Part shown: piece after piece, positions 19,437-27,962 of the stretch | How positions within the stretch are numbered: position 1 is the stretch's first letter | How the letters are laid out: every line of letters begins with the position of its first letter | From: Marinobacter salicampi | GTDB taxonomy: Bacteria > Pseudomonadota > Gammaproteobacteria > Pseudomonadales > Oleiphilaceae | Length of the DNA: 64,000 bases | Direction: 5' to 3' | Assembly: GCF_011074795.1 (NCBI RefSeq) | Contig: NZ_JAAMPF010000002.1 | Span: forward strand, 124,001 to 188,000 | Translations under genes and position numbers: made by a program | Notes under the pieces: generated by a model | Databases searched by the model: none | Seen by the model: only the letters and a program-made list of their open reading frames with translations | Told to the model about the DNA's origin: nothing

Positions 19437-20648
19437 ATGAGAAGGGTCGTCGTAACAGGAATGGGCATTATTTCCTGCCTTGGCAATTCTACCGAGTCGG
19501 TGCTTGAAAGCCTTCGCACGGGCAAGTCGGGCATAAAGTTCAATGAAGCTTATCGGGACAAAGGCTTTCGTAGCCAGGTGTCCGGCTCCGTTGACGTGGA
19601 CACGACCCAGATCGACCGCAAACTGCGACGGTTCATGGGGCAGTCCGCCATGTACAGCTATCTATCCATGCAACAAGCCATCGAATCTTCCGGACTGACG
19701 GACGAGATGATCTCCAACGACCGCACTGGGATCATTGCCGGCTCCGGTGGCGCCTCCTGCGCCAGCCAAGTTGAAGCCATCGATATCATGAGGGAGAAAG
19801 GCGTCAAGCGGATTGGCCCCTATATGGTACCGCGCATCATGACCAGCACTGTTTCAGCGTGTCTGGCCACCGCTTTTAAGATCCGGGGGGTCAATTACTC
19901 CATGTCGTCCGCCTGCGCAACCAGTGCTCACTGTATCGGCCATGCCATGGAGCAGATCCAGCTTGGCAAGCAGGACATCGTGTTTGCCGGTGGAGGCGAG
20001 GAAGAAGACTGGAGCCTGACCATGCTATTTGATGCCATGGGAGCACTTTCTACCAAATACAATGATGCACCAGAAACTGCTTCGCGGCCTTTCGATAGCG
20101 GCCGGGATGGCTTTGTCATTGCCGGTGGCGGGGGCATGGTGGTTATTGAAGAGCTTGAGCATGCCCGTAACCGCGGCGCCAACATTATTGCGGAACTGAC
20201 CGGCTACGGGGCCACGTCCGACGGGCACGATATGGTTGCACCGTCTGGGGAAGGCGCGATCCGGTGCATGCAACAGGCCATGGCCACCGTAAAGGGACCG
20301 ATCGATTATATTAACGCACACGGAACAAGTACACCGGTTGGTGACGTGGCAGAAATGGGCGCCGTTAAAAAAGTATTCGGAGAGCATATTCCGGCAATCT
20401 CATCCACAAAGTCACTTTCCGGGCACTCCCTAGGTGCGGCCGGGGTGCAGGAAGCAATTTATTCCCTACTGATGCTCCAGAACGGGTTTATATCGGGTAC
20501 CGCCAATCTTCACTCCACTGATGCCAAGATCACCGGGGTGCCGCTGGTAGGTCCCGAGGCCAAATCCGCGCATCTGGAGACCGTGATGTCCAACAGCTTC
20601 GGTTTCGGCGGAACAAATGCCTCCCTGGTCTTCCAACAGCCCAGCTAG
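19437..20648 (+). CDS. fabB: 3-oxoacyl-ACP synthase I (FabB type)
   Basis: Condensing enzyme of type II fatty-acid synthesis (403 residues). The catalytic Cys lies in [11 protein letters not shown] and the two active-site His in [11 protein letters not shown] and [11 protein letters not shown], giving the Cys-His-His triad of KAS I/II. The start [16 protein letters not shown] and length fit FabB, the synthase needed for unsaturated fatty acids. AAGGAGG precedes the ATG. In Pseudomonas fabB follows fabA, but here it stands alone between a GTPase gene and anr, so it is likely under its own promoter. Confidence 0.92.
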   Translation: MRRVVVTGMGIISCLGNSTESVLESLRTGKSGIKFNEAYRDKGFRSQVSGSVDVDTTQIDRKLRRFMGQSAMYSYLSMQQAIESSGLTDEMISNDRTGIIAGSGGASCASQVEAIDIMREKGVKRIGPYMVPRIMTSTVSACLATAFKIRGVNYSMSSACATSAHCIGHAMEQIQLGKQDIVFAGGGEEEDWSLTMLFDAMGALSTKYNDAPETASRPFDSGRDGFVIAGGGGMVVIEELEHARNRGANIIAELTGYGATSDGHDMVAPSGEGAIRCMQQAMATVKGPIDYINAHGTSTPVGDVAEMGAVKKVFGEHIPAISSTKSLSGHSLGAAGVQEAIYSLLMLQNGFISGTANLHSTDAKITGVPLVGPEAKSAHLETVMSNSFGFGGTNASLVFQQPS

Positions 20649-20750
20649 ACTACAGAGAACATACGGCTGTGCCATGGGATCGGTGCAGCCGACCCAGAAA
20701 GCTGATTCTCCACACTTGGCACAATGGCCCTATACCGTTACTCTGTATAC

Positions 20751-20764
20751 TTGATATCCGTCAA
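20751..20764 (+). promoter_or_regulatory. FNR/Anr box upstream of anr
   Basis: TTGAT-ATCC-GTCAA, differing by one base from the consensus TTGAT-N4-ATCAA. It is centred about 66 bases before the anr ATG, suggesting autoregulation by oxygen status. Confidence 0.7.
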
Positions 20765-20823
20765 GTCATCCTGACGCGTCTTGGTGGACGCTTACGGGAC
20801 TTGAAGTTCATGAGAGAGCTGCC

Positions 20824-21567
20824 ATGGGCCATCCGATCGCCACTACCCGTCCTCAACTGAAAGCCCTCTGCCATCAGTGCAGCTTGAGCAAACTGTGTTT
20901 GCCTCTGGCTGTCGGGGAGGATGATATAGAGCGCCTGGAAGACATCATCAAGCAGGGGCGTTCGTTCAGTCGGGGCGAAACCATTTTCGAGCAGAGCGAA
21001 AAAGCCACTTCCTGCTTTGCGGTTCGTGGCGGCGCCATCAAGACCACCATTATTAACAAGAGTGGCGATGAGCAGGTGACCGGGTTCTATTTGCCCGGTG
21101 AAATCATGGGTCTGGACAGCATCAGTGGCAACAGCTATGCCTGTTCAGCCTACGCCCTGGAGCGCACCAGTGTCTGTGAGCTTCCCATTGACCATATGGA
21201 AGTGCTGGCGCGCAAGCTACCCACGCTACAACACCACTTTTTTCAGCTCATGAGTTCGGAAATCCAGAGTAGCCAGCAGCACGCCATGCTGCTCAGCAAG
21301 AACACCGCCGAGGAGAGGATCGCCTCACTGCTGTTATCGCTGTCATCCCGGTTTGAGCGCCGCCGTCTGTCGCCGACCCGTTTTAACCTGCCCATGGCTC
21401 GGAACGACATCGCCAATTATCTGGGACTGGCGGTTGAAACAGTAAGCCGGGTGATGACCCGTTTTCAGAACCAGGGCCTGATCAATGCGAAAGGCCGGGA
21501 GGTAGAGCTACTGGATGTGGAATTACTGCAGGAGGTGGCATTGACCTTCGCCCGGTGTAAATCCTGA
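20824..21567 (+). CDS. anr: Anr/FNR-type oxygen-sensing transcription regulator
   Basis: CRP/FNR-family regulator of 247 residues. N-terminal cluster ligands Cys16, Cys19 and Cys25 (CHQCSLSKLC) plus Cys118 (TSVCELP) match the four FNR ligands of the oxygen-labile 4Fe-4S cluster. The cyclic-nucleotide-type beta barrel (about 40-130) leads into a dimer helix and a C-terminal HTH whose recognition helix VETVSRVMTRF carries the Glu, Ser and Arg that read TTGAT half-sites. An Anr box upstream suggests autoregulation. It activates genes for low-oxygen respiration in related bacteria. Confidence 0.95.
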   Translation: MGHPIATTRPQLKALCHQCSLSKLCLPLAVGEDDIERLEDIIKQGRSFSRGETIFEQSEKATSCFAVRGGAIKTTIINKSGDEQVTGFYLPGEIMGLDSISGNSYACSAYALERTSVCELPIDHMEVLARKLPTLQHHFFQLMSSEIQSSQQHAMLLSKNTAEERIASLLLSLSSRFERRRLSPTRFNLPMARNDIANYLGLAVETVSRVMTRFQNQGLINAKGREVELLDVELLQEVALTFARCKS

Positions 21568-21600
21568 GCTGACACTGATCAAGTCTCTCTTTGGCGCAGG

Positions 21601-22479
21601 CTAGCCGATAAGCTCTTTGCCGCTCGTAGCCGCCAGGTCTTCCTCAAGCAATCGGTATTCATCCTCCAGGCTCGAACGCCACGGCAACTGTTTTATGCCA
21701 AAGGTATTACGGATCTTGGTACAGCCCAACGTCATATTCTCCGGCTCCAGCGCCGCCCATTCCGGCACCTTGTCAATGATCTTCCGGTTATCCGGCAACT
21801 GCCCCAGGCCAAGGATGGCAAGCCCCAGGTCATACTGGGTCACTTCCTCTGCGCCGGCATACTGGTAGGTACCCCACACCTCGGCGCCACAGTCTACCTG
21901 CAACACCATCGCTGCTATTACCCGCGCCAGATCACGACTACCGACCGGCTGGCCGCGGTGGCGGCTTGAGAACGGCAGGGACGACTTGGTTTCACCCTCG
22001 TGCTGAACCTTCTGGATGTACCGCCCCAGACTCCAGCCCGTGCGCAGAATCAGGTGGCGGGGCAGCAGGGTCCGCAGTGCCTGTTCACATTCCCATTGCC
22101 AGTTCCCCAACTGGCTGAACGGCTGCCCGGGATTGGAGGTTATGTAGGCGCTCTGTTTGCGCCCGTCAAAAATATAACCGGTCGTAAGCTGAAACAAGGC
22201 CATGGAGTGAATACGGGCATGCTCGGCCAGCGCGATGGGGATCGAAAAAGCACCCTGCTGGGTGGTTTCACTGTCTTCCTCGGCAGTCTCCGGGTCGCTC
22301 AGCCACAAGGCATTGACGATCAGATCTGTCTCTTCAGGAATCCAATCAGCCAGCACCGACAGCTCCACCTTCTCCGGCTCGCTAATCAGCAAGGGACTGA
22401 TGTGCAGAGAGGTCTGCTTCAGTCTCTCCAGCAGAAGATGACCCAGTGGGCCGTAGTCATGTACAACAAGAACATTCAC
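21601..22479 (-). CDS. RmlD-like short-chain dehydrogenase homologue lacking catalytic residues
   Basis: Product of 292 residues resembling dTDP-4-dehydrorhamnose reductase (RmlD) and related extended SDRs: LTTGYIFDGRKQSAY matches the STDYVFDG region and LILRTGWSLG the LRTSWVYG region. The YxxxK catalytic pair is lost: where RmlD has YGRSK this protein has Leu124-Gly-Asn-Trp-Gln128. The N-terminal dinucleotide loop GxxGxxG is reduced to HDYGPLG. It is therefore probably not an active reductase and may bind a ligand or act as regulator or partner. GTG start at 22479. Convergent with anr and divergent from the 119-residue orphan. No rhamnose or LPS genes are nearby. Confidence 0.7.
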   Translation of the reverse strand: MNVLVVHDYGPLGHLLLERLKQTSLHISPLLISEPEKVELSVLADWIPEETDLIVNALWLSDPETAEEDSETTQQGAFSIPIALAEHARIHSMALFQLTTGYIFDGRKQSAYITSNPGQPFSQLGNWQWECEQALRTLLPRHLILRTGWSLGRYIQKVQHEGETKSSLPFSSRHRGQPVGSRDLARVIAAMVLQVDCGAEVWGTYQYAGAEEVTQYDLGLAILGLGQLPDNRKIIDKVPEWAALEPENMTLGCTKIRNTFGIKQLPWRSSLEDEYRLLEEDLAATSGKELIG

Positions 22480-22588
22480 AGAGCGTCAGCCATTCCACTT
22501 TCTCTTGATGGTCGGGCGGCGCCACCTCAGGCAGCACCGGCTTTCACGTCCTATTTGTATCACTTATCTGACGGTTGCGCATTCACAT

Positions 22589-22612
22589 TGAAGCCAATGG
22601 AATCAGGCTTCA
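22589..22612 (+). promoter_or_regulatory. Inverted repeat in the divergent region, possible operator
   Basis: TGAAGCC (22589-22595), ten bases, GGCTTCA (22606-22612): a perfect seven-base inverted repeat, suitable for a dimeric regulator. It lies between the divergent RmlD-like gene and the orphan at 22691. Confidence 0.4.
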
Positions 22613-22690
22613 CAGGGTTACAATGCAGTTACAAAAAGCGACACAACTTCAGTCGTTTCCGGAACTTCCGATACCTTAGCAGGGTTATAT

Positions 22691-23050
22691 ATGTTGAAGC
22701 AGCAGAGCCATATTGTCGCACCCATCTCCGACGAACTAAAAAGCCGTGCCCTCAATACGGTTAACCAACTGCGTGAACGTGGCACCGCTGACAAAGAGGC
22801 CATAGACAGGCTCTACAATCTTATTGTCGAGCTCACCGAGTCCGGGCTGGATTTTTTCTTTCTGGAGCCGCTGCGCCGCCTGCGGGCTGGCAACATGATG
22901 ATGAGCATGGCCCGCATGGGCATCGGCAGTATGCTCAAAGGTAGCAAAATGGTTGTCCACAAGGTACTGAAAAAACTCGACGACCGCAGCCTGAAGGACA
23001 TTCTTGATTTTATTGAAGAGATTATCTGCGAGCCAGAACCAGCAGCATGA
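22691..23050 (+). CDS. Small helical protein of unknown function
   Basis: 119 residues, not recognised. It is mostly helical, starting with a polar amphipathic part (ELKSRALNTVNQLRERGTADKEAIDRLYNLI). A mildly hydrophobic, Met-rich centre follows (NMMMSMARMGIGSMLKGSKMV), and the end is charged (DDRSLKDILDFIEEIICEPEP). No signal peptide or catalytic motif. Coding is supported by a good start region (AGGG before ATG) and by codon usage like that of its neighbours. The gene is convergent with alr, which ends 13 bases away. Confidence 0.65.
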   Translation: MLKQQSHIVAPISDELKSRALNTVNQLRERGTADKEAIDRLYNLIVELTESGLDFFFLEPLRRLRAGNMMMSMARMGIGSMLKGSKMVVHKVLKKLDDRSLKDILDFIEEIICEPEPAA

Positions 23051-23063
23051 TCTGACTGTTCGG

Positions 23064-24137
23064 TCAGTTCACATAGACCCTGGGCACCCGTGGGGTCACC
23101 CCCGTCAGAAGATCATAGGCAATGGTACCAGCAGACGCTGCAACCTCGTCAATACCCAGCTGCCCGCCCCATAGCTCCACCGGGTCTCCGGGCTGGGCGT
23201 CGGGCACAGAGGACAGGTCAACCGCCAGCATATCCATCGACACCCGGCCAATCAGGCGGACTCGGGTGCCGTTAACCACGGCCGGGGTACCGGTGCCTGC
23301 ATGGCGCGGGTAACCGTCCCCATAGCCGATGGCGACGATACCCATGGGGGTAGGTATCTCCGCCTGCCAGGTGGCGCCGTACCCGACCGTCATGCCCGGC
23401 TCCAACGTGCGTACTGAAATCAGTTCCGAGACCAGACTCATGACCGGCTTCAGCCCAAGCTCGGGACCGCTGGCATCCAGCATGGGCGTCGCCCCGTAAA
23501 GCATGATCCCCGGCCGGCTCCAGTGAAACAGCGGCTGTTCCGGACGAAAATGTGCCGCCGAATTACCCACACTCAGGAGTAAGCCCGGGAACGCCTCGGC
23601 AGCCTTTTCAAGCACGGCAGTCTGAACCTGGGTGAATGGATCGGCAAGATCGTCGGCGCAGGCAAAGTGGGTCATAAGCCCTCGCACCCGCACTTCCTGT
23701 TGGTCCAGCCGGGCCATTAGCGCCGGTAAATCCCGAGGCTCGAAACCCAATCGGTTCATACCCGTATTGAGCTTCAGCCAGACCACAGGCGGCGTCGCTA
23801 TTCCTCGCAGCCAACTCAACTGCATGTCACTGTGGAGCACCGGTTCGAGGGACTGCTCCAGACACACGGACATGTCCTTTTCTGCGTGCACGCCTTCGAG
23901 CAGGACAATGGGATGCGCCAGCCCGGCCTTGCGAATAGCCAAAGCCTCCTCCAGACAGGCGACCGCGTAGCACGGTGCATCCGAGGCAAGGGCCTGGGCG
24001 ACCCTGGCAATGCCATGGCCATAGCCATCAGCCTTCACCACAGCCATGGCCTGGCCGGGGACAGCGCGGTCGCGGGCTAGACCGTAGTTAAAACGCAGGG
24101 CCTCAAGATCAATGATGGCCTGGGTCGGACGAGGCAT
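23064..24137 (-). CDS. alr: Alanine racemase
   Basis: PLP enzyme interconverting L- and D-alanine for peptidoglycan (357 residues). The PLP lysine is Lys35 in AVVKADGYGHG; the second catalytic residue is the Tyr in TVGYGATW. Other family motifs are GMNRLGF and IGRVSMDMLAVDL. The ATG shares a base with the dnaB stop (TAATG), so alr is translationally coupled to dnaB. dnaB-alr is a common gammaproteobacterial order. Confidence 0.96.
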   Translation of the reverse strand: MPRPTQAIIDLEALRFNYGLARDRAVPGQAMAVVKADGYGHGIARVAQALASDAPCYAVACLEEALAIRKAGLAHPIVLLEGVHAEKDMSVCLEQSLEPVLHSDMQLSWLRGIATPPVVWLKLNTGMNRLGFEPRDLPALMARLDQQEVRVRGLMTHFACADDLADPFTQVQTAVLEKAAEAFPGLLLSVGNSAAHFRPEQPLFHWSRPGIMLYGATPMLDASGPELGLKPVMSLVSELISVRTLEPGMTVGYGATWQAEIPTPMGIVAIGYGDGYPRHAGTGTPAVVNGTRVRLIGRVSMDMLAVDLSSVPDAQPGDPVELWGGQLGIDEVAASAGTIAYDLLTGVTPRVPRVYVN

Positions 24138-25534
24138 TAATAGTCTCCGCCGTAGTCGCCGTGGGCAAGGTCCTCGAACTTGGTAAACTTGCCGATAAAG
24201 GCCAGCCTCACCGTTCCTATCGGACCGTTACGCTGCTTGCCGATGATAATCTCTGCGATGCCCTTGTCCTGGGTGTCTTCATTGTAGACTTCGTCCCGGT
24301 ACACAAACATGATCACGTCCGCGTCCTGCTCAATGGCGCCCGACTCCCGCAGGTCGGAGTTTACCGGCCGCTTGTTGGGCCGCTGCTCAAGGCTGCGGTT
24401 GAGCTGGGACAGTGCCACGACGGGGCAGCTCAGTTCTTTGGCCAGCCCCTTCAGGGAGCGGGAGATCTCGGAAATCTCCGCAGTTCGGCCTTCGGTGGAG
24501 CCCGGTACTCGCATCAACTGCAAATAGTCCGCCATGATCAGACCCAATTTGCCGTTGTTTTCCCTGGCCACTCTGCGGGCACGGGACCGCATTTCGGTAG
24601 GGCTCAGGCCGGGGGTGTCATCAATGTACAGGGGCTTGTCTTTCAGCAAGCTGACAGCAGAGGTAAGCCGTGGCCAGTCATCTTCCTCCAGCCGACCGCT
24701 TCGCATCCGACTCTGGTCGATACGCCCCAGCGATGACAACATACGCATGACGATGGAATCCGCTGGCATCTCCATGCTGAACACCAGTATCGGCTCGTCG
24801 GAACTGAGCAGGGCGTTCTCGACGATGTTCATGGCAAAAGTGGTTTTACCCATGGACGGCCGCCCGGCCACGATGATCAGGTCAGAGGGCTGCATACCGG
24901 ATGTCCATTCATCCAGATCCTTGAAACCAGTGGTCAGGCCAGTGATGGAGTCGCCGGATTCAAACAGGGCCTCAATACGGCTCAGGGCCTTGGTCAGTAT
25001 GGGATTGATGCTTTGAGGGCCCGACCCCGCCTTGGTACGGGATTCAGCAATACGGAATACATTGCGCTCGGCTTCATCCAGCAGTTCATCGCTGTTCCGG
25101 CCCTGGGGATTGAAGGCAGAATCCGCAATAGCGCCCGACACCTCCACCAGTTGTCGCATTACCGAGCGTTCCCGAACGATCTGGGCGTAAGCTTTTATGT
25201 TTGCCGCGCCTGGTGTTTTCTCGGCGAGTTCAGCCAGGTAAGACAGCCCCCCTGCGTCTTCTATATCCCCCGCGCGCTCCAGGAACTCAGCGAGGGTCAC
25301 CACATCCAGAGGCTCGCTATCTCCTGCCAGACGCTCTGCGGCGCCGAAAATCAGCCGGTGGCCCTGACGGTAGAAATCATCTGCAGTGATGATCTCCGAG
25401 ACTTCGTCAAAACGACGATTATCAAGCATCAGACCACCGAGCACGGCCTGCTCCGCCTCTATGGAATGGGGCGGCACCTTGATTCGGCTGGTTTCAGCAT
25501 CTATTGGGGACGGTTTCAGGTTGGGTTTCGCCAT
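24137..25534 (-). CDS. dnaB: Replicative DNA helicase DnaB
   Basis: Hexameric helicase that unwinds DNA at the replication fork (465 residues). An N-terminal DnaG-binding domain (PPHSIEAEQAVLGGLML, about 20-125) is followed by a linker and a RecA-like motor. That motor shows Walker A GRPSMGKTTFA, Walker B LIMADYLQLM and the DnaB motif ALSQLNRSLEQRPNKRP. It lies downstream of rplI; a likely terminator and 204 bases separate them, so dnaB probably has its own promoter. Confidence 0.97.
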   Translation of the reverse strand: MAKPNLKPSPIDAETSRIKVPPHSIEAEQAVLGGLMLDNRRFDEVSEIITADDFYRQGHRLIFGAAERLAGDSEPLDVVTLAEFLERAGDIEDAGGLSYLAELAEKTPGAANIKAYAQIVRERSVMRQLVEVSGAIADSAFNPQGRNSDELLDEAERNVFRIAESRTKAGSGPQSINPILTKALSRIEALFESGDSITGLTTGFKDLDEWTSGMQPSDLIIVAGRPSMGKTTFAMNIVENALLSSDEPILVFSMEMPADSIVMRMLSSLGRIDQSRMRSGRLEEDDWPRLTSAVSLLKDKPLYIDDTPGLSPTEMRSRARRVARENNGKLGLIMADYLQLMRVPGSTEGRTAEISEISRSLKGLAKELSCPVVALSQLNRSLEQRPNKRPVNSDLRESGAIEQDADVIMFVYRDEVYNEDTQDKGIAEIIIGKQRNGPIGTVRLAFIGKFTKFEDLAHGDYGGDY

Positions 25535-25702
25535 GACTGCATCTTAGGTGGTTTAACGGCCCGTGTTAGCCCTCGTCCGGAATCGGAAAGGCTGCATAGG
25601 CGTACAAGCATATCAGAAACACACAGGCCCGGAAGCCGCTCTCGCGACTCCGGGCCTGATCGGTTCACCACTGCTCCAATCGGAGCATTGGGCGAACTAC
25701 AT

Positions 25703-25728
25703 CAGAAAGGGCCGGCGTGGCCGGGCCC
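25703..25728 (-). terminator. Terminator after rplI
   Basis: Read on the minus strand, GGGCCCGGC pairs with GCCGGCCC with one bulged base, followed by TTTCT, ten bases after the rplI stop. A second strong hairpin lies downstream: AGGCCCGGA (25625-25633) with TCCGGGCCT (25649-25657). Together they should separate rplI from dnaB. Confidence 0.65.
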
Positions 25729-25738
25729 CACCTGATGA

Positions 25739-26185
25739 TTACTCGGCAACCACTACCAGCTTGATTTCGGTAGTGACGTCCGAGTGCAGCTGAAGCTCGA
25801 TGTCGTATTCGCCAACAGCCCGCAGCGGGCCTTCTGGCAGTCGGACTTCGCTCTTTTCAACTTCCGTTCCGCTGGTGCTAACTGCATCCGCAATATCACG
25901 GACGCCGATAGAACCGAACAGCTTGCCTTCATCACCGGCTTTGGAGCTGATGGTGAAAGAGGCGCCGTTAAGAGCCTCGGCACGCGCCTGGGCGTTGGCC
26001 AGCTTCTCGTTGGCAGCTTTCTCAAGCTCCGCACGACGCTCTTCAAACGCTTTCAGGTTGGTTTCCGTGGCTGGTACGGCTTTGCCGTAAGGCACCAGGA
26101 AATTGCGGCCATAGCCAGATTTGACCTTCACTTTGTCACCCAGGGAGCCCAGGTTTGCAACTTTTTCGAGCAGAATAACTTCCAT
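25739..26185 (-). CDS. rplI: 50S ribosomal protein L9
   Basis: 148 residues with the L9 start [17 protein letters not shown], the signature [13 protein letters not shown], the long connecting helix, and the C-terminal rRNA-binding domain ([18 protein letters not shown]). L9 sits at the base of the L1 stalk. It is the last gene of the rpsF-rpsR-DUF2232-rplI operon. Confidence 0.98.
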   Translation of the reverse strand: MEVILLEKVANLGSLGDKVKVKSGYGRNFLVPYGKAVPATETNLKAFEERRAELEKAANEKLANAQARAEALNGASFTISSKAGDEGKLFGSIGVRDIADAVSTSGTEVEKSEVRLPEGPLRAVGEYDIELQLHSDVTTEIKLVVVAE

Positions 26186-26205
26186 CTCGTTAACCTCTTC
26201 GTGCT

Positions 26206-27072
26206 TTATTCAGCCGGTCCGGCAGGCTTGATTCGCCTCCGTATATCCAGCCAGCTATCCACAAATGCCAAAACAACCAATACCAATAACAGACTCGGAC
26301 CCAGGATCAGCAATGCAATGTAGAACATTACCAGCCACTGCACCCCCATCCCCCGCCGACCGACCAGCCCATGCACCAGGGCGATGGCCGCAATCACCAG
26401 GGGCGTGCCAGCGACCCACACGATCAGAACCGAATTCAGGTCCAGCAGCGGGCCACCAACCATGGCCACGACTGACAAGGTGGCCACAGGTCCGGAGAGC
26501 CTGAAGCTGTGAAACTCTTCCCGAAATCCACCGGGGTTGTAGAGCTTCGCCTGCCAGGACCGCGACAGCATAGTCAGCGCTATGGCCGTCATCAGAAAAG
26601 CGCCTGCCATGCTGGCGTTCATTGTCTGTCTCACTGCCGACTCCAGCTGACCACCCAGTTCCTGGGCAACTTCCGGATTATACTGCTCGTAAAACGACAC
26701 GCCGGCCTGCACCAGCTGATCGAGCAGCCCCGGATACAGCAGGGGCAACAAAAAGCCAATGATCAGAGTGAGCGCACTGCCCACCACCAGCGACCGCTCC
26801 CAGGAAAAGGTAATCCCGAGCACAGCGCTCATGACGAACACCAGTATCAGTACGGCCAGTGCGGTAGGGTCGCCCCCCGCAATAGCCCACCCCAATGCTG
26901 GCAGCACCGCCCAGATGCCGATATTAAGGCCCTGCTTGAGACCAAGCCTCAAGGTCACCAGGCCAACGACGGCGGCTCCGATCCAGAACAACAAGGGGAC
27001 CGCCATCGTGACAACGGCTACCCCGGCTGCCTGCAGGGGACCGCGCATTACAAATTGTGCCAATGCACGCAT
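26206..27072 (-). CDS. DUF2232 membrane protein between rpsR and rplI
   Basis: Polytopic inner-membrane protein of 288 residues with about eight hydrophobic segments, start [26 protein letters not shown] in outline and ending in a basic cytoplasmic tail ([10 protein letters not shown]). It belongs to the DUF2232/YybS-like family, members of which sit between the S18 and L9 genes in many proteobacteria. Function unknown; the conserved place in a ribosomal-protein operon suggests coordination of membrane and growth functions, but that is inference. Confidence 0.85.
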   Translation of the reverse strand: MRALAQFVMRGPLQAAGVAVVTMAVPLLFWIGAAVVGLVTLRLGLKQGLNIGIWAVLPALGWAIAGGDPTALAVLILVFVMSAVLGITFSWERSLVVGSALTLIIGFLLPLLYPGLLDQLVQAGVSFYEQYNPEVAQELGGQLESAVRQTMNASMAGAFLMTAIALTMLSRSWQAKLYNPGGFREEFHSFRLSGPVATLSVVAMVGGPLLDLNSVLIVWVAGTPLVIAAIALVHGLVGRRGMGVQWLVMFYIALLILGPSLLLVLVVLAFVDSWLDIRRRIKPAGPAE

Positions 27073-27093
27073 GGTCCCGAGTCCTGTTATTGC

Positions 27094-27324
27094 TTACTTG
27101 TCGTGGCTGTCCGAGTAAGGCAGCAGTGCCAGGAACCGAGCGCGTTTGATCGCACTGGATAGCTGACGCTGGTAACGTGCCTTGGTGCCGGTGATACGGC
27201 TGGGCACGATTTTGCCAGTTTCAGTAATATAACCTTTCAGTGTGTCCAGATCCTTGTAGTCGATCTGCTTCACACCCTCTGCCGTGAAGCGGCAGAACTT
27301 GCGACGTCTGAAAAAACGAGCCAT
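27094..27324 (-). CDS. rpsR: 30S ribosomal protein S18
   Basis: 76 residues with [15 protein letters not shown] at the start and the signature [25 protein letters not shown] in outline. S18 binds the 30S platform as a heterodimer with S6, encoded just upstream. The gene order and overall length match the family. Confidence 0.98.
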   Translation of the reverse strand: MARFFRRRKFCRFTAEGVKQIDYKDLDTLKGYITETGKIVPSRITGTKARYQRQLSSAIKRARFLALLPYSDSHDK

Positions 27325-27351
27325 GAAAAACTCCTCAACTCCGGTGGTGGT

Positions 27352-27771
27352 TTACTCTTCTTCGTCCTGGGTATCAGCCTGACGGGATTCGTCGGATTCA
27401 GCTGGACGACGCGCCGGACGGTCTTCGCCGCCAGGACGACGATCTTCACGGGACTCAGAGGCTTTCATGGGTGACATCTCGGTAACCGCCTCATCAGCGC
27501 GTGTGATCAGATCACGGATAATCGCGTCATTGAAACGGAAGTTGTGAGTCAGCTCGTCCATCGCAGCCTGGGAACATTCGATGTTCATCAGGACGTAATG
27601 AGCCTTGTGAATCTTGTTGATCGGGTAAGCCAGGTGACGACGGCCCCAATCTTCCAGGCGATGCACCTTGCCGCCATCTTCAGTGATGACGTTGGTGTAA
27701 CGCTCGATCATCGCGGGCACTTGCTCGCTCTGATCCGGGTGTACCATAAAAACGACTTCGTAGTGACGCAT
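27352..27771 (-). CDS. rpsF: 30S ribosomal protein S6
   Basis: 139 residues: [19 protein letters not shown] start, [18 protein letters not shown] in the middle, then a long Arg/Glu/Asp-rich tail (about residues 105-139), the region modified by RimK in some bacteria. First gene of the S6-S18-DUF2232-L9 operon. A promoter lies about 160 bases upstream at the end of rlmB, leaving a structured leader that may be a S6:S18 binding site. Confidence 0.97.
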   Translation of the reverse strand: MRHYEVVFMVHPDQSEQVPAMIERYTNVITEDGGKVHRLEDWGRRHLAYPINKIHKAHYVLMNIECSQAAMDELTHNFRFNDAIIRDLITRADEAVTEMSPMKASESREDRRPGGEDRPARRPAESDESRQADTQDEEE

Positions 27772-27933
27772 GAGTTCTCCCTACGGTTTGAACAGCTTCC
27801 CTCGGATCACGCCCGAAGAAGCAAGGAGGTGGCAGCTTTGGGCCGCCGGTTTTACTGTTTTTATACAGTCGGCAAACGCTTACTGAAGTGTTTTCAGACA
27901 ATACGGAACCGCCCCCACAAAAGGGGGAGACGC

Positions 27934-27962
27934 ATTTTAGGCGGGTAAGGGCTGCTATGCAA
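27934..27962 (-). promoter_or_regulatory. Promoter of the rpsF operon with a long leader
   Basis: Minus strand: TTGCAT (-35, 27962-27957), a 17-base spacer, TAAAAT (-10, 27939-27934). The -35 overlaps the end of rlmB. Transcription would start near 27927, giving a leader of about 155 bases. The leader holds a CCCCC/GGGGG hairpin, a CTGT/ACAG hairpin and a GGCGGC/GCTGCC hairpin. Confidence 0.65.

Noticed and set aside
22000..22764. 254-codon plus-strand frame over the RmlD-like gene and the divergent region
   Set aside because: It crosses two supported gene starts and shows no motif; the minus frame has family sequence.
27870..27890. Possible LexA box (CTGT/ACAG palindrome) near rpsF
   Set aside because: The halves are separated by six bases, not the eight of a LexA site; it is better explained as a leader hairpin.
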